A stretch of DNA of 64,000 nt from Cycas panzhihuaensis (Eukaryota > Cycadophyta). The position numbers and the translations under genes are program-made. Of this stretch, positions 10,800 to 24,107 are shown piece after piece (position 1 is the stretch's first letter; every line of letters starts with the position of its first letter). Under the pieces are notes generated by a model that worked only from the letters and a program-made list of their open reading frames with translations, ran no database searches and was not told where the DNA came from. The DNA lies in contig CM041465.1 of NCBI GenBank assembly GCA_023213395.1, forward strand, positions 229,779,741 through 229,843,740, written 5' to 3'.

Positions 10800-11369
10800 T
10801 TGTCTCTCGTTGGAGTTATCTTCTGTCAAACCCTTATGGATTTGCTCACAATGTCTTCATTTTGGCAATGAATCCCTTAGAATAGAACATTCATAACCCC
10901 CCCAAGTGAATTAAAATATCCACAAAACTTCTTTCCTCATCAACAAGCCTACACAAGCATGGATTGTCTTCTGATAGCAAAGATCATCACCACATGCATG
11001 TGCCTTCACCATGAATCTACGATCTCTTCTTCATTCCTCTTATATAGCAATGGATTGGTAGATATTTGTTGCTTTCTTCTCACTTTTGCAAGGTGTATAG
11101 GCCTACAACAACAAACTCTTCACATGCTATCAACTCTTAAACTTATGGATGATTGTCACAAAACTTTCATGCTCAATATAAGAGCTCCACATGCATAAGA
11201 ATGTCCACAAAAAAAGCAAATTCAAAACAATCTCACCATCATTTTTTTTTAAGAGTCCAATCTTCACATTCATGCATGAGCTCTACAAAATGTCAACATG
11301 CCTCACATTTCCTAGTCACAATAAATATAAAACTGATTCTTGTCTTCAATGAGCTCCCCCCGACTCTTG

Positions 11370-11909
11370 ATATTAAAATTTTGAGTTTAATATCATTGGG
11401 ACACAATATCAAACACCTTATTCCAAAAACAAGCACATCAATATGGAAGCATTTACCATCAAGTCTAATATATCACATGATGAAAAATAGTGCATTCAAT
11501 CACTAGTAATGAATAATAAAATATGAATTAGGCATCCAATATTGAGACACACAATTTATAGTGGTAAAACCCCAAGATAAGGAAACATCCACTTTGAACA
11601 TATGAGATCTCATTAATAAAAGATAATGTATAATGAAGCACATGATGGGACCACACTAGTTTCCACTGTAGAAGAACCAAGTGTCTCCATAACTATTCAT
11701 GAATATGCTTTGACCTTTTAGGAGTGGGTCACTATATTAAGGGCCAATGATGTTACACCTAGCTTCCACCAATGAGATCATGTATGAGAACTTATGAGTC
11801 TTTCAACGACTTAGATGAACATTTACACAATATTTAATGATGTTCACATATTCACAAACTTGAGAGAATAATCATGGATTGACCATAGATGAAACATTAT
11901 TCTCTAACA
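11370..11909 (-). repeat. LTR A of the non-coding array
   Basis: The start is ragged (TATTAAAATTTTGAG, apparently missing the TG by a small deletion) and the end is TTCTCTAACA. The polypurine tract follows at 11910-11918. It shares the blocks TATATCACATGATG, ATTTATAGTGGTAAAACC and CACATATTCACAAACTTGAGAG with LTRs B and C. Confidence 0.7.
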
Positions 11910-13243
11910 CACCCCTTTAATATTTAATCTTGTTTTTCTTGTCATATCACCAAACTTTGACTTCATTTCTAAACTACTTTATGTGTGCTTCCTTTCGTGC
12001 TTGTTCCTCTTCTCCAACTTCTAAGAAGAAACTTGTCTTCACCTTGCTTGGACTCGCAACATTAAGTTTATGTCCTTACAAAGTGATAAATCTGTCTTGA
12101 GTATCCACATGTAATTATCTGCAACCCAACTACAATAACAAAGAACAAGTATCCAACAACCAACAGTTGCTAACCTTGGGTTAACTGTTGTAATTCCTAC
12201 TACCATCCTTAAAGGATATTCAGAACATGAACTTAATGCACGATTTCAATTGATGAAACTTCAAATGCAAAGATCAAATGAAACACATAAATAATTATCA
12301 TAAATGCAAAATGCATTCTTTCATCAATGTGAAATTTCTCACATTCATCCTTTGTCTTCAAATGCTGTTGAAAAGTCTTCAAGTCATTGATTGTCTTCAT
12401 TTTTCATGTAAGCAAACACCACCACCTAAAATTGCAAAAGTACCTACAGCATTGCTCTACTTCATGTGAGAAATGATCACCAGAAAAATTTGTGGAATAC
12501 TTGCCTGCTATACTGTGTCTCTCTCTAATTTATCCTTGGCATATTGCTTCAGTTCTTTGGCAAAAGTATATATAATAGCTACACTCCTTCACCTTTCATG
12601 TGTCGAGGTTTATTAATATCTTTCGGACACAAGATACCACACAGATAATATCCTTATAGTTTGTAATCCATCACTGAGATGCATGGATAACTAATTGGTG
12701 TACTCCTTGCCTAGTAGGATATATTCCAGATATGAGGCTTAATACTTGTGTCCCTCTTATCTAGAACTTGTTTTGCTTCTCTCAACCTTATGATCCAATA
12801 CTAACAAATTGAAACCAATAATGTCATTACTAGGTCTGTATACAATTACATTTCACGTTACATGTTTTCCAAACAAAAGATGTCAAATTTCATGGCCTTC
12901 TAGTGGTTATAATGAAACTACAATGCATCATAACTGTGTATTGTCAACAACCAACATTTGGTATAATGCATATGCTGCAATACATCATATCTACTTTGCT
13001 ACACTGACAACATAACATCTTCATCTTTTTCACACCAAAGAACATTTGCAAAACTTTTGCAATTCAATGATTTTATCAAGAGTTTTCCCATCTTTTAGAA
13101 TTGATTAGCATTTTATCAAGGTAATCATCATACAACAAGGTGGTCAACTTCTATTTGACTTTATGTTAACCAAAAAACTTCATCAAAGGCTTCTTTCCTT
13201 TTGCTAATAAACGTCATCAAGATTCTAACAAATAAAGGATAAA

Positions 13244-13264
13244 CTCTCTCTCTCTCTCTCTCTC
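13244..13264. repeat. (CT)n microsatellite
   Basis: This is an uninterrupted run of ten and a half CT units inside the interior of the non-coding LTR array. Confidence 0.95.
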
Positions 13265-15695
13265 ACATCATTAAATTAGGTTTTCATGAGCATGAAAATG
13301 CTTGAAAATAAAACAAATTACTTTTTCACTTTTTTTTTAAAGCTAAAGGCATCACTAATTGTTAAAATGTGTCTAGGAACCATCAAACAATCATATCAAA
13401 TGAAAATCTACTTGAAATTTTTCAAAAAAATGAACTCATAAAAGTGTCACTTTCCACTAGAGTCAATTTCAATGATTAAAATTTGTATCCAACCTTTACC
13501 AAATAGGTTTGTGTGACCATCCATGTTGAAGTCGTTGGAGTCTACTTTCTCATGCAACACACAGTTCTAAAATCTAACTTCTTATGTGAAAGCTATGATG
13601 AAAATACCACCAGTATGTCTTGAGAAAAACAACTTTAGATTGAAAACTTGGTTTAGCCCCTTTTGTTTTGGGAGTTGGTCACCTACTTTCTTCTCATATG
13701 ACCATGTTTGGGCATTTGAGAGTTGAAGGGTAAATCTCAAAATTTTATTCAATTTAATTTAATTAAACTCTAATTTTATAAAACAAATAATATATCAAAA
13801 AAAAACATATATATTCACTATAGGGTTTCGGCAACTATGAGTGATTTGGTGAGCAAAATTTAAAGGAGAAACCCAGATTTGAGCATAGGCCACCTAATTA
13901 GTGGCTTGCAAAGTGACATGGGGCCCATACAATTTTCAAGGGGGTGCCAAACTTAGAGGAAAGTACACCCACACTTAGTAAAAATAGCCCAAAGCCAAGT
14001 AGAGACACCTGATGTCAATGCCAATCACACAAAACGTTGAAACAGGTAGAGAGCAAATCCCAACGCACTCAAAACATAGGAGGGACACCCAACAGTGCCA
14101 TTCACAATAGAACTAGCTTACTTACAAAAATGCCAAGCAAACAAATGTTGGAGTGCCATTTATAGGGCAGTAACTTCATTTCATCTCAGCCTTTTGCATT
14201 TAGTGATATGCCCTACCCTGGGCGTCTATCTTTTCACAAGATGCCTTCTCCTTATTTACTCAAAATGATCTACCCCTTTCTAGGGTTTGGTCATCGACTC
14301 TAACATCGGGCTTCACTCTAAAATGCCCTAATGTTCATATTCTTTGTCCACCCCTATGTGGACTTCAAATCAATACAACAAGCCACCACTTCAATTGAAA
14401 CACCCTCTCAAATCTACTATAGTTCTTCACAACATTGGGATGCAATTGCTTTCACCTCTTTTTTCCACATTGGGCATTTATTATGCCCTTTAATATCATA
14501 TCTTCTGCCACTTCTTTTTACACTTTTCTCAATGTTGCTCTCCAAGAATAGATGAGAGCCACCATTATTTTTTTTATTTTATTTTTTTACTTTACTATTG
14601 TATAGGGTATGCAACATCTTTGCATTACAAGCCTACTGCTTGTATTCTCAACTTCAAACCCTCATGGATTTTCTTACAAATTGTCATCATTTTGGCAGTG
14701 AATCCCACAATGGAACACTTGCAACTACCTTTGGAATCTCCTACACATTGCAAATTGCTTACATGCACATGTTGTCCCACAGGCTTGAACACATCCTTAA
14801 GAACAAACCAACCCTCATATATGGGTTCTCTTTTTACAATTCAGACTCTCTCTAATCAAGACCTATCTTGCTTAGCCATTGCCTAGGACCCCTACCTCTC
14901 AAGCTCTCAAAACTAAATTTCTGTTTGATGCCCTCCAGATCCTTCATTGATCTGTTGTGGGCTATCCTTGCCACCTTCCCAGCATTACACCTCCTCACAT
15001 GTGCCACACTTGTCTTAGCTTTGACTTGATCTTAGCACCGATGTCCCAACATACAACTTATAAGTTCATTGCCAATTGTTGGTTCTATTTCAAATCTATC
15101 CTCCTTATCAACAAGACTACACAAATACAAATCGTCTTTGGATAGCGAAGATGGTCACCATGGGCATATGCTCTTATCGCATATCGTCTACCTCTTCTTT
15201 CTTCTTCTCACATAGCAACAAAATGATGGTTACCTGCTACTTTCTTCACGTGGGCTTCGTTCAACCAAAACATAGCCAGTATAGAATGATCAATCCTGCA
15301 TAAAAGTCTCATTCTCATGCTAGCAACTATCAAACTTATAGACAAACAACTACAATCCTACATGGTATACAGAGGCTAGCCTTATGCATAAAAAACTATC
15401 CACTAAATGAAACAATCTCACATCAATTTCGAGAATCCCATATTCAATCTATATGCAAGTCCAAATTTGTCATCATGCCTCAATTTCCCTAGTCACAATA
15501 GGCATAATACTGGTTGCAACAATCTTTAACGAGTTCCCCCTGGCTCTTGAAACAACTGGCTCCAAACTTCAACATGTTTCGCTTCAAGACCACTCCAAGA
15601 TCGATCTGCAACCTAGAAGCACCTAGGCTTTGCATGCACTTTGAGCAACCTTCACTCTAATAATCTACGGAATTTACCCTACAACTCTAATATCA

Positions 15696-16328
15696 TGTTA
15701 AAATTTTGAAATTTATATCATCAGGACACAATATCAAACACTTGATTCCAAATACAAACACATTAATATGTAAACATTTAACATTAGGTCTAATATATCA
15801 CATGATTGACAATAGGGCATTCAATCACTAGTAATGAACAATGAAATATGAATCAAGCATTCAATATTAAGACACATGATTTATAGTGGTAAAACCTCAA
15901 GATGAGAAAATATCCACTTTAAACAAATGAAATCTCATTAATAAAAGATAACGTACAATTAAGTACATGATATGACAATGCTAGTTTCCATTGCAAAGGA
16001 GCTAGGTGTCCTCATAACTATCCACGAATAAGCTATACCCTTTTATAGAAATAGGTCACCTCATTAAGGATCAATGATGTTGCACCTAACATCTACTAAC
16101 AAGATCATGTGTGAGAACCTAAAAGTTTCCTAATGACTTTACAATGACCTAGATAAGCACTTACATAGCATTTCATGATGATCACATATTCACAAATTTG
16201 AGAGAATATGTCTAATGACCACCACAATGTGACCACTAAACAACATTGCATGACTAAAGCATGAGATCTAAATACATATGACCATAATAATCATGGATTG
16301 ACCATAGACTAAACATTATTCTCTAACA
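15696..16328 (-). repeat. LTR B of the non-coding array
   Basis: The 633-bp LTR starts TGTTAAAATTTTG and ends TTCTCTAACA. The decayed primer-site complement CTCTAATATCA lies immediately left (15685-15695). It is the most complete of the three copies. Confidence 0.75.
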
Positions 16329-16505
16329 AATAAAATTAATTCAAGTTGCTTTTAATTTTTTGCTTCAAGATCACACCAAGATCAATCTACAATAAACCAA
16401 CATCTCTTGGTTCTATATGCACATCAAGCAACCATTGCTATGAATTCACATCAAGTAACAATCGTAGCTCTGAATTCATATACAACAACCATAACTTTGA
16501 TAACA

Positions 16506-17073
16506 TGTTAGAAATATTGAAGTCTTGTAGTGCAAATCAATAAAAGGGACCACCATACCATGTTGGAAATTTGTACATTAATATGGAAGCATTCAACAAC
16601 AACTCTGATATATCACATGATCATAAATAGAGCAAATAATCATCGATAATGAACAATAAAATATGAATCAAGAAATCAATATTGAAACACAAGATTTACA
16701 GTGGTAAAGCCTTAGGATGAGGAAACATCCACTTTGAATATGAGATCTCATTAATATAAAATGATATATAATAAAGCTTATGACGAGAGCATATGAGTTT
16801 TCACTAGGAAGAACTAGGTGTCTACATAACTATCCATGAATATGCTTTACCCTTTTATAAAAATAGGTCACTTCTTTGTGGACCAATGATGTAACACCGA
16901 ACATCCACCAATAAGATAGCAACTAAGTTTGATCAATCACATTTGAGAACCTATAAACCTTTAAATGAGGATTTACATAACATTTCATGATGCTCACATA
17001 TTCACAAACTTGGGAGATTAAATTTAAAGATTCCACCACAAAGTGACCACAACACAACATTACATTCTCAACA
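16506..17073 (-). repeat. LTR C of the non-coding array
   Basis: It starts TGTTAGAAATATTG and ends near ATTCTCAACA. It is clearly homologous to A and B over most of its length, but its first 80 bases are diverged and contain a second ATACCATGTTGG. Only 177 bp separate it from LTR B, so the intervening interior is almost entirely deleted. Confidence 0.65.
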
Positions 17074-19987
17074 ATAATTACATGTGGCACAAATTCCTCA
17101 TCAGTATTCTGCCTTAAAAATCAACTAAAACTCCTTACTAAACATCCATAATGAAATGCTTTTTCATTCACTATGAATTTCACTTCCATGTCATAGTTCA
17201 AAACTTGTAGAAAGTATATGGCATTTATCACAATAGTAATTGTAATATTGTTCCCCTTAGAAGGTGGGCATATCATAAATGAAGTTTGTCACAAATGTAC
17301 AATTCAATCATTTACTTTCCCATAATCAAACTATTTAAAAGAAATTTTATTCACTCCCAACATCAATACAGGTTGAGAAATCAGGCCATCAAGCCATTGT
17401 TCCCCCAAAAAAATATAGAAAACATCAATGGAAAATGATTCCACAATTAGCGTTGAGGATTACAAAGCCGTACATATACACGAGGTTTTCCATCCACACT
17501 CATTAAACGAGCTTGCTAAAGGGGACATTAGACATTTCAATAATTTATCTGAGATTATCTCTGCTTGTTGAGACTTGGAAGAAAAAAAGATGATGAAAAG
17601 TTATGCTTGCAAAAAGTTTTTTTTCCCAAAAGTTGTGATTAACTAACCAGAATTGTACTTCTCCTTTGAACTGTCCAGAATGAAGCACAACCTACATCAG
17701 AAATTTTATACATGAATTTCAACAAAAACTTACATATATGTATATTTTGCCTCTATGAAAATTTTGCAAATTTCAATAACTAATACACTCCAAGAACGAA
17801 CTTCTTTTAGCATCCACAAGAAATTTCTTCTTAAAACGGGATAGAACTACTACATTTGCACAACACAAATTTTCAATAAAAATCTATCTAGAAAGATCAT
17901 TTATGCACATCATATATACTATCGTCCTACAAACAATTTGTAATTTTAATTCCTTGTTAGATTGTGCAATCTACATGGACCACTAAGACTTCAATCGACT
18001 AAGTCACTTGCATAATACAATGCTTTGCCTTTCGTTACAATTGAAATTCCCTGATGTGTCAAAGAATCCCTTACATGACTTTGATGTAATGGTAAAACCT
18101 TTTCAAAAAGCTCAAATTGAAAATTTACATGAAAGAATGAATGATTGAGCATTTTGATAGCATAGACTTTGAAGTAGCATTTTTTATTAATGTATATTGT
18201 GGTTATCAAAAGAATGATCTTTTCAAATTTGACTATTCAATAAAATAGTATGATATTAAGACCCATGAGTTCATCATTCTCATATCTATGCTATCTTGTG
18301 CTACTAAGTGTGCTATTTGATAAATGAATAGAATAAGAAACCATACATGGAGTAGATGAACCATAGACTAGCCATAATAGCCTAAGAATGTGACAACATT
18401 GATCTCGATAATGGCCTTCTAAACAAAGAAGCTTTTCCTACTGCTTTAACAAAGTTTATAGGTAACACAATCCATAAAAATATTCTCATTCATTGAATTT
18501 ACAATACAAGTTTCTATAGGAGGGCAAAAGAGAACAAGCCAAGCTCAATATTTTCCAAGAACAGAGCCCAATTATAAGCAAAACAACTTGGTTATTGATA
18601 GAAACAATTTGGTTATAAGTGAATATAGTTCAGTACTGACAAACAATAGTCTACTTTAGGCATAGAATGGTCTAAGCTACATGTGGGACAATTTGGATTA
18701 CATGTAGAACAATCTAATTTATGGTAGAAGACACTATGGTTTTCACATTAATGGAGTACCACTTGCATTTTGAGCTAGGTCTGCCAATATTTAAAGATTA
18801 TGTTTATGAAATTTCAAGTTAGTGTTGTTGATATATGTCAAGAGTTCAATGATGATTAATGAATTTTTAATTGGCAAATGAGTTCTGATAATCAATTGCA
18901 CCATTTGGGTTAAAAAGTGCAACCTATGGCCATTATATTTGTTTTTTGTAGTATGTAGAACAAAGAGTGAGAGCAAAGTAAAGTATTCTAATGATCAAAT
19001 GTGAGTTAAATGAAGTCTTCTAGTGTTCAACTCAAAGTTGTTTGTATCATCTCTTGTTCATAATGTAGTGTTGTGAGAGAACCTTCAATAATGAGCACCT
19101 ATTGATTGATGATTGATACCTTTCCCAAATCAATATCTCATGAGTTATTAATGGATGATATTATACTCAAGTGGAGTATAATGAGTGTGAGGAATGCATG
19201 TATGAATTGGGTAAATCAAGTACATATCTTTGCATTATGAACCAAATAGATCCTCACTATAAAATTAGTTCCATTGATTAAAGAGCTCATTATGTCAATC
19301 AAGTAATTAATGAAGACTTGAGGCAACAAAGACTTGGCAAACCCAATCGGTAGACCAAAACACTATAGTGAAGATAAATTTGAAAAAATCAAAGGGGGAT
19401 ATTTTGGAAAATTTGATGATTTAAAAACACAAACACCTTGATTATGCACATAATGGGATCTAATTAAGACAAATAGAACCAAGCATCTATAGATGCTACC
19501 TAAGGAGTAGAGTAACCAACCACCAAAATCTTAAAAAGTGCATAAAGCCTAATAGGGATGCTTTCAAGATAGAATCAGATTTCAATACTAAACTCACAAA
19601 GGGTAATCAGGCAAAATGCATTGGCCTAGGGCATAATGTTATGGGAACAAAAGTAAATTTAGTTGACTATCCTAGATAGTATATAATCAATAATGATCTT
19701 AGAGAGAGTGTTGTTTGTCGAATTATGAGCAACACAAAGTGTACAAAGTATGAACGTCAAGAAGTGTGGAAACAATACCCATATATGTTCATAAATATCC
19801 ACTATTTGCCAACTATTGTAGCTCAAACATCACTATGAACAGTAGAAACATGAAAGAAACACAAAATATCTTTGGTCAAAATAATTGATATAGATTTGGA
19901 CCAAAAAGCAAAAATTACTCATGAGCTAAGAATGGAAATAGCAAACAATAGTAATAATGGACACTAACATTAATCTAATATTCATTA
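17074..19987. other. unassigned AT-rich interval
   Basis: The interval is about 2.9 kb. No ORF above about 72 codons occurs and none of the short ones (for example minus 18209-17991) shows a family motif. I saw no LTR ends, primer site, terminal inverted repeat or RNA gene. It may be very old repeat or true intergenic sequence. Confidence 0.5.
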
Positions 19988-20343
19988 TGACTAACAATGC
20001 TTTCTCCCATATGGCATATGATGGAATAGGTGAAATCTTCAATGCTCTGTCCTTATTTGAGAAAATGATTCAGCTAAAGAAAAATACATATTATGAAGAT
20101 ATTAACAGATCCTTCTCTACATTATGGGGTGCATTGTTGGCATGATACAAATGTGTTCGTGCCTCTGACTAACAATGCTTTCTCTCATACGGCATATGAT
20201 GGAATAGGTGAACCCTTCGATGCCCTGTCCTTACTCGAAAAAATGATTTAGTTAAAGAAAAATGCATATTATGAGGATATTAACAAATCCTTCTCTACAT
20301 TATGGGGTGCATTGTTGGCATGATACAAATGCATTTGTGCCTC
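19988..20343 (+). repeat. 178-bp tandem duplication with a coding-like frame
   Basis: Two adjacent copies (19988-20165 and 20166-20343) both begin TGACTAACAATGCTTTCTC and end GTGCCTC, with roughly 20 scattered differences by eye. The first copy holds part of a 62-codon plus-strand ORF (19957-20145, including YDGIGEIFNALSLFEKM); the second copy has a stop in the same frame. The pattern of differences leaves the peptide recognisable in both copies, which hints at an old coding exon or transposon fragment. I do not recognise the protein. Confidence 0.7.
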
Positions 20344-20534
20344 TAACCCATCATCATAAGAACTAGAAGAAATCTTCCTACCTAAGCTTCAAGTATTAGA
20401 CAATCTACAACGCCTAGAATAAAGGATAATGATAACACAATAAATATAGTAGTATCTAAACATACCAGTATTTAAGCTATGACAGAGACAGGAAGAAGAT
20501 GATCCCTTGATGATGGGTTATTTCCTATTACAAT

Positions 20535-20835
20535 TGATATTGAAAACTGAAAATAAAATTTATCAACCTATCAAAAATTACAATGAAGTGCAAAAAATGG
20601 CAGTAAATATTAAGTTGTTAATGCAAAATGTTAAACATTGTCAAGTACAAGAAGGAGTGCATATAGAAATAAGTGTGAGATGCTATTGAAAATTCAAGGT
20701 AATATTTATCCACCTCTTATCACAAGTTACAACTAAGCATGAAAAGTGGCATTAAATTTCAAGTTGTTAATGCAAAACAATAAGCAGAGGCATGTACAAG
20801 ATGCAATCTATGTAGAATTAAATAGATGAACTTAA
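20535..20835 (+). repeat. diverged duplication around a short ORF
   Basis: The segment at about 20540-20680, inside a 60-codon plus-strand ORF (20507-20689), is echoed at about 20700-20830. Shared words are AAGTTGTTAATGCAAAA and GTACAAGA...GCA, and the peptide KLLMQN occurs in both. The second copy has stops. It lies just right of the 178-bp tandem duplication, so the two may be parts of one unrecognised degenerate element. Confidence 0.45.
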
Positions 20836-21013
20836 AGTAGAGCTAGTTGGTTCCCAAACCCAATACATAGAATTGAGTTCAAATTTGGAAGTGTTTTCTG
20901 TCAAATTCAACCCCATGAACCCTATGAATTAGGTTTGGCCAAGGCAAATCTTATGAAAGCTTGAGTCTAACCTTGGTGAATCCCAAGCAAATCAGGGTTG
21001 ATCAATTGAATCC

Positions 21014-21029
21014 AAATTGTGGGACTACA
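21014..21029. repeat. LINE target-site duplication, left copy
   Basis: AAATTGTGGGACTACA matches AAATTATGGGACTACA at 30895-30910 with one mismatch. It marks the 5' insertion point of the LINE. Confidence 0.85.
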
Positions 21030-21639
21030 GTTTTTTCCTAAGAATTTTTTCGCTATGCGTAGCTCTGCTAGGGTTTGAGGCTGTGATGACATCACCGTGG
21101 ACTGTAGGAGCTTTCAAGGAGCTGTGGAGAGCCACCAGGAAGGTGTGAGGGTGCAGGGCATCCTCCAAAGATGGGAGGAACAAAAACCTTCCACATTTGA
21201 AGGGTCACGGGAAGCTTTTAACCGTGAATAGGTTGGGTCAGATGGAGTAGAGATGCACAAGACGAAAGCGTAGATTCGTATGTATGAGGACCCCAGTTTT
21301 TCCAATGGCGAGGAGGGATTGAGTCTCAACCTGGGAGGAACCATCAGCAATTGGAGGAGCCCCATACAGAGCCAAAGGGGGCAGATTTATGCAAGTCGAG
21401 CTCTCAAACCAGAGGCTGGTAATGAACCAGAACCAGTGTAGCGGGTGAGAGATCTATTAATGTTTTTAAGTTGTGCATGGAGATGTTCTGTTGTTGTGTG
21501 TGATATTTGATAACATAATAATGAAGAAACTAGAATCCATAACCAGAACCAAACCTCTTCGAGAAGGACTTATCTGCAAGCTCTTAGAAATGAGGATTCT
21601 GATAACTGTGACATAACCCCTATCAAGTAAGATCAAACC
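21030..21639 (+). other. 5' untranslated region of the LINE
   Basis: This is about 600 bp upstream of the first recognisable ORF1 codons. It holds no convincing coding frame. L1-type elements normally carry an internal promoter here; I cannot point to a specific site. Confidence 0.55.
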
Positions 21640-22567
21640 ATTACAATTACCTATCCCTAAGAAGATTTTGGAGAGAACTGAAAAACATTGGGAGAACAGC
21701 CTGGTGGATAGGTTCTCAAGACCTAGGCCTAGGCTTGATATGTTAAGAACCTGGATTAGATCTAGGTGGAAGACTAGGAACTGAGTTGAGGTAATAGCCC
21801 TCCCAAGGAGTTGTATCTTGTTCAAATTCGCTAACCAAGAGGACATGGTTAGTATTCTTCTAAAGTCCCCCTGGGTGATTGGAAGAAAGGCTTTATTTCT
21901 AGAAAAGTGGCACCCAGACTTTGATCTATCGGTGCCAATGATAAAGCAAGCACTAATCTGGGTGCAAATGCTAGGATTGCCCCTACAGGTTTGGGATCTG
22001 GAGGTCATAAAAGGGGTAGCGAAGGCTATTGGACCTATTTTGGCCATTGATTCAACTACTAAGAATAGAAGTAGGATGATCAATGCCAGATTTTGTGTTT
22101 TGGCTAGGCTTGTCCAACCCCTTCTGGACTGTGTAAGGATCGCATATGATGGATAGACCAAGGAGCAACCCTTGATCTACGAAGTAGAGAATATCAGGTG
22201 TCCAACCTGCAAAAGATTAGGCCACTTACCTCAGAACTACCCAAGGGAAAGGAGGGATGATACGGGGACACAGGAGGGAGAAGAACCTCAAACTATTAAA
22301 ATAAAAGAGGTTGAAATAGCTCAGAACCAAGAAAGGCAAGAAGTTCCCGTAGAGGAATCTGTGACAGGAAGGAATGACCTGAACTTGGAAGATGATGACA
22401 CACTCTTCGAGGAGGGGGAAGAGATCCAGAAGGAAGAGAGGCGGATGGAAGGGGTTGACCCACCCCGAGAGGCTGAGGAAAGCTTAGAGGAGAGGTTGAG
22501 ACCCCTAGCACAGGAGGCTTCAAGGGGCGTTGAGTTGATCTGGAAGGCTAAAGGGAAGGATATCTAG
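21640..22567 (+). pseudogene. LINE ORF1 relic (DUF4283 and zinc knuckle)
   Basis: The plus-strand frame reads IPKKILERTEKHW..., then after a stop CILFKFANQEDMVSILLKSPWVIGRKALFLEKWHPDF, the signature of the DUF4283 domain of plant L1 ORF1 proteins, then WVQMLGLPLQVWDLEVIKGVAKAIG. After a TAG at 22153 the frame continues with the zf-CCHC_4-like RCPTCKRLGHLPQNY, where the last ligand Cys is Tyr. An acidic Glu-rich tail runs to 22567. ORF1 proteins bind the element RNA. Stops at about 21790 and 22153 and the lost zinc ligand make it a pseudogene. Confidence 0.85.
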
Positions 22568-22803
22568 GAAGATCAAAGCAGGACCGGTCAACGTAGAGGC
22601 TTGGACATGGGAACTGATAACAGAGTGGGTAGACCCACTCTCAGGATGATAAGGGGAAGAGAGGCAGCCTCACAAATAGATCAAGGGAGCTAGAGAACCC
22701 TTAAAGAGGGAGTTTATGATGGCCCAAAACTGAGAACCAGGGATAAGGGCAGAAAGCCCCAGAAGGAAAGAGGAAGGGAAAGCTAGAGGACTACGAGGAA
22801 GAG

Positions 22804-23925
22804 ATGAAGATCATCTCTCGGACCATTAGGGGGATAAATGCCCCCTCTAAGCAAAGAGTTGTGAAGGATCTTTGCATGAAAATGAAGCCAGATATATTAT
22901 TCCTACAGGAAACTAAATTGACTAAGGAAAACAGAGCAAGAATTAAAGATAAGATTTGGAGAAGAGCAGATATGTTAATGATAGATGGTCGGCCTAGGTT
23001 AGGAGGCCTAGCAATGGTATGGAATCCTAAGGAGTGGCAAGGAGAGCTATTCAGGATGGATGAGCAGTACTTGTCTATCTGGGTCACTTGTAGGAGATCA
23101 AATTCCAGGTGGTTGGCTACAAACGTCTACGCTCCCACCCTAACAAAAGGCAAGAAGACTCTTTGGGATAAGATCCTAGAGGAGCACAAAGATTGGGATG
23201 GGCCCTGGATGGTTGTAGGAGATTTTAGCACTTCCCTATCTCCTGGTGAGAAGAAGGGCAGCCAAGAAGGGTGGACTAACAATATGACTCACCTAGGCTC
23301 TTTCATGTAGAGAGGGGGGTTAATGGATGTCCCCCTCAAAGGTGCCAAATACACCTAGTCGAATAGGAGAATTGGGAATCATCATGTCCAGGTGAGATTA
23401 GATAGATTGCTAATCAATTATGCCTGGACCAGCTACCATAAGGACTTCAGATTGGAAGACCTGCCAAGGATGATGTCAAACCATTCTCCTCTATTGTTTG
23501 AATTTTCTAACACCAAAAACCATGTGGGGGCGCCATTTAGATTTGAACTAATGTGGACAAGACACCCGGATCTGAGGGAGTTAATTGAAGAATGGTGGAA
23601 AATCCCAATAAGGGGTTGCGCCATGTATAGATTTTCAAAGAAGTTAGACTTCGTCAAAAGAAGAGTGAAACTGTGGAATAAAGAAGTCTATGGAGACATC
23701 TTTGAAGTTAAGAACCATCTACACAAGGAGATAAAAGCAGTTGAGGCTAAGAATCAAGAGGAAGGCAGGTCTCAGGTGTTGGACCAGGCAGAGAGAGATC
23801 TAATAAAAAATTTGGAAGAGGTTCTATTAAAGGAGGAGATACATTGGAAGCAAAAATCCAGAGCCCTCTGGCTAGTTGAAGGTGACAGAAACACAAAATT
23901 TCCACATGATGGCTATGAAGTATAA
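22804..23925 (+). pseudogene. LINE ORF2 endonuclease domain and linker
   Basis: One frame from the ATG at 22804 encodes an APE-type endonuclease: ISRTIRGINAPSKQ (usually WN.RG), DILFLQETKL with the catalytic Glu, TNVYAPT, WMVVGDFS (usually GDFN) and MMSNHSPLLFEF. The last motif is normally SDH.P, so the catalytic Asp has become Asn. In-frame TAG codons occur at 23308 and at 23359, the latter where YTWSNRR is usual (a Trp-to-stop change). Downstream WNKEVYGDIFE...H lies in the endonuclease-RT linker. The frame closes at 23925. The enzyme would nick target DNA for target-primed reverse transcription. Confidence 0.88.
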
Positions 23926-24107
23926 AGCCAGTAATAGGATTAGCAAGTTGTATAATAGAGAAGGACAGGAAGTCAGCGAAGGAGAGGAGTTGAAAAACGT
24001 AGCAATAGACTACTTTAAGGAGTTGTTTAATGAGCCAGGATGCTAGGATGAAGAGACTAGAAAGGAGTTATGAATGTCATGAGGAGCATAATAGATTGCT
24101 TTTGGCC

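Larger units (their letters stand above)
10800..17073 (-). mobile_element. non-coding LTR element array with three LTRs (LARD-like)
   Basis: Three related LTRs (11370-11909, 15696-16328, 16506-17073) alternate with interior sequence. The stretch left of the first LTR (about 10800-11369) repeats the stretch left of the second (about 14640-15695), including ...TTGGCAGTGAATCCC and the ATAGCAA / CTTTCTTC blocks. A shorter shared piece (GCTTCAAGATCACACCAAGATC) precedes the third. Decayed primer sites lie left of the second and third LTRs (CTCTAATATCATG and CTTTGATAACATG), and a polypurine tract (complement of CACCCCTTTAA) lies right of the first, so the orientation is minus. The 3.8-kb interior has no gag or pol domain. 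This fits a large non-autonomous retrotransposon derivative amplified by unequal recombination. Confidence 0.7.

Noticed and set aside
13244-13264. CT tract as a promoter element
   Set aside because: There is no gene downstream and the tract lies in a non-coding LTR element interior; a simple microsatellite is sufficient.
21466-22161. 231-codon minus-strand open frame
   Set aside because: It is exactly antisense to LINE ORF1 (DUF4283 region), which has clear family motifs on the plus strand; the antisense product has none.
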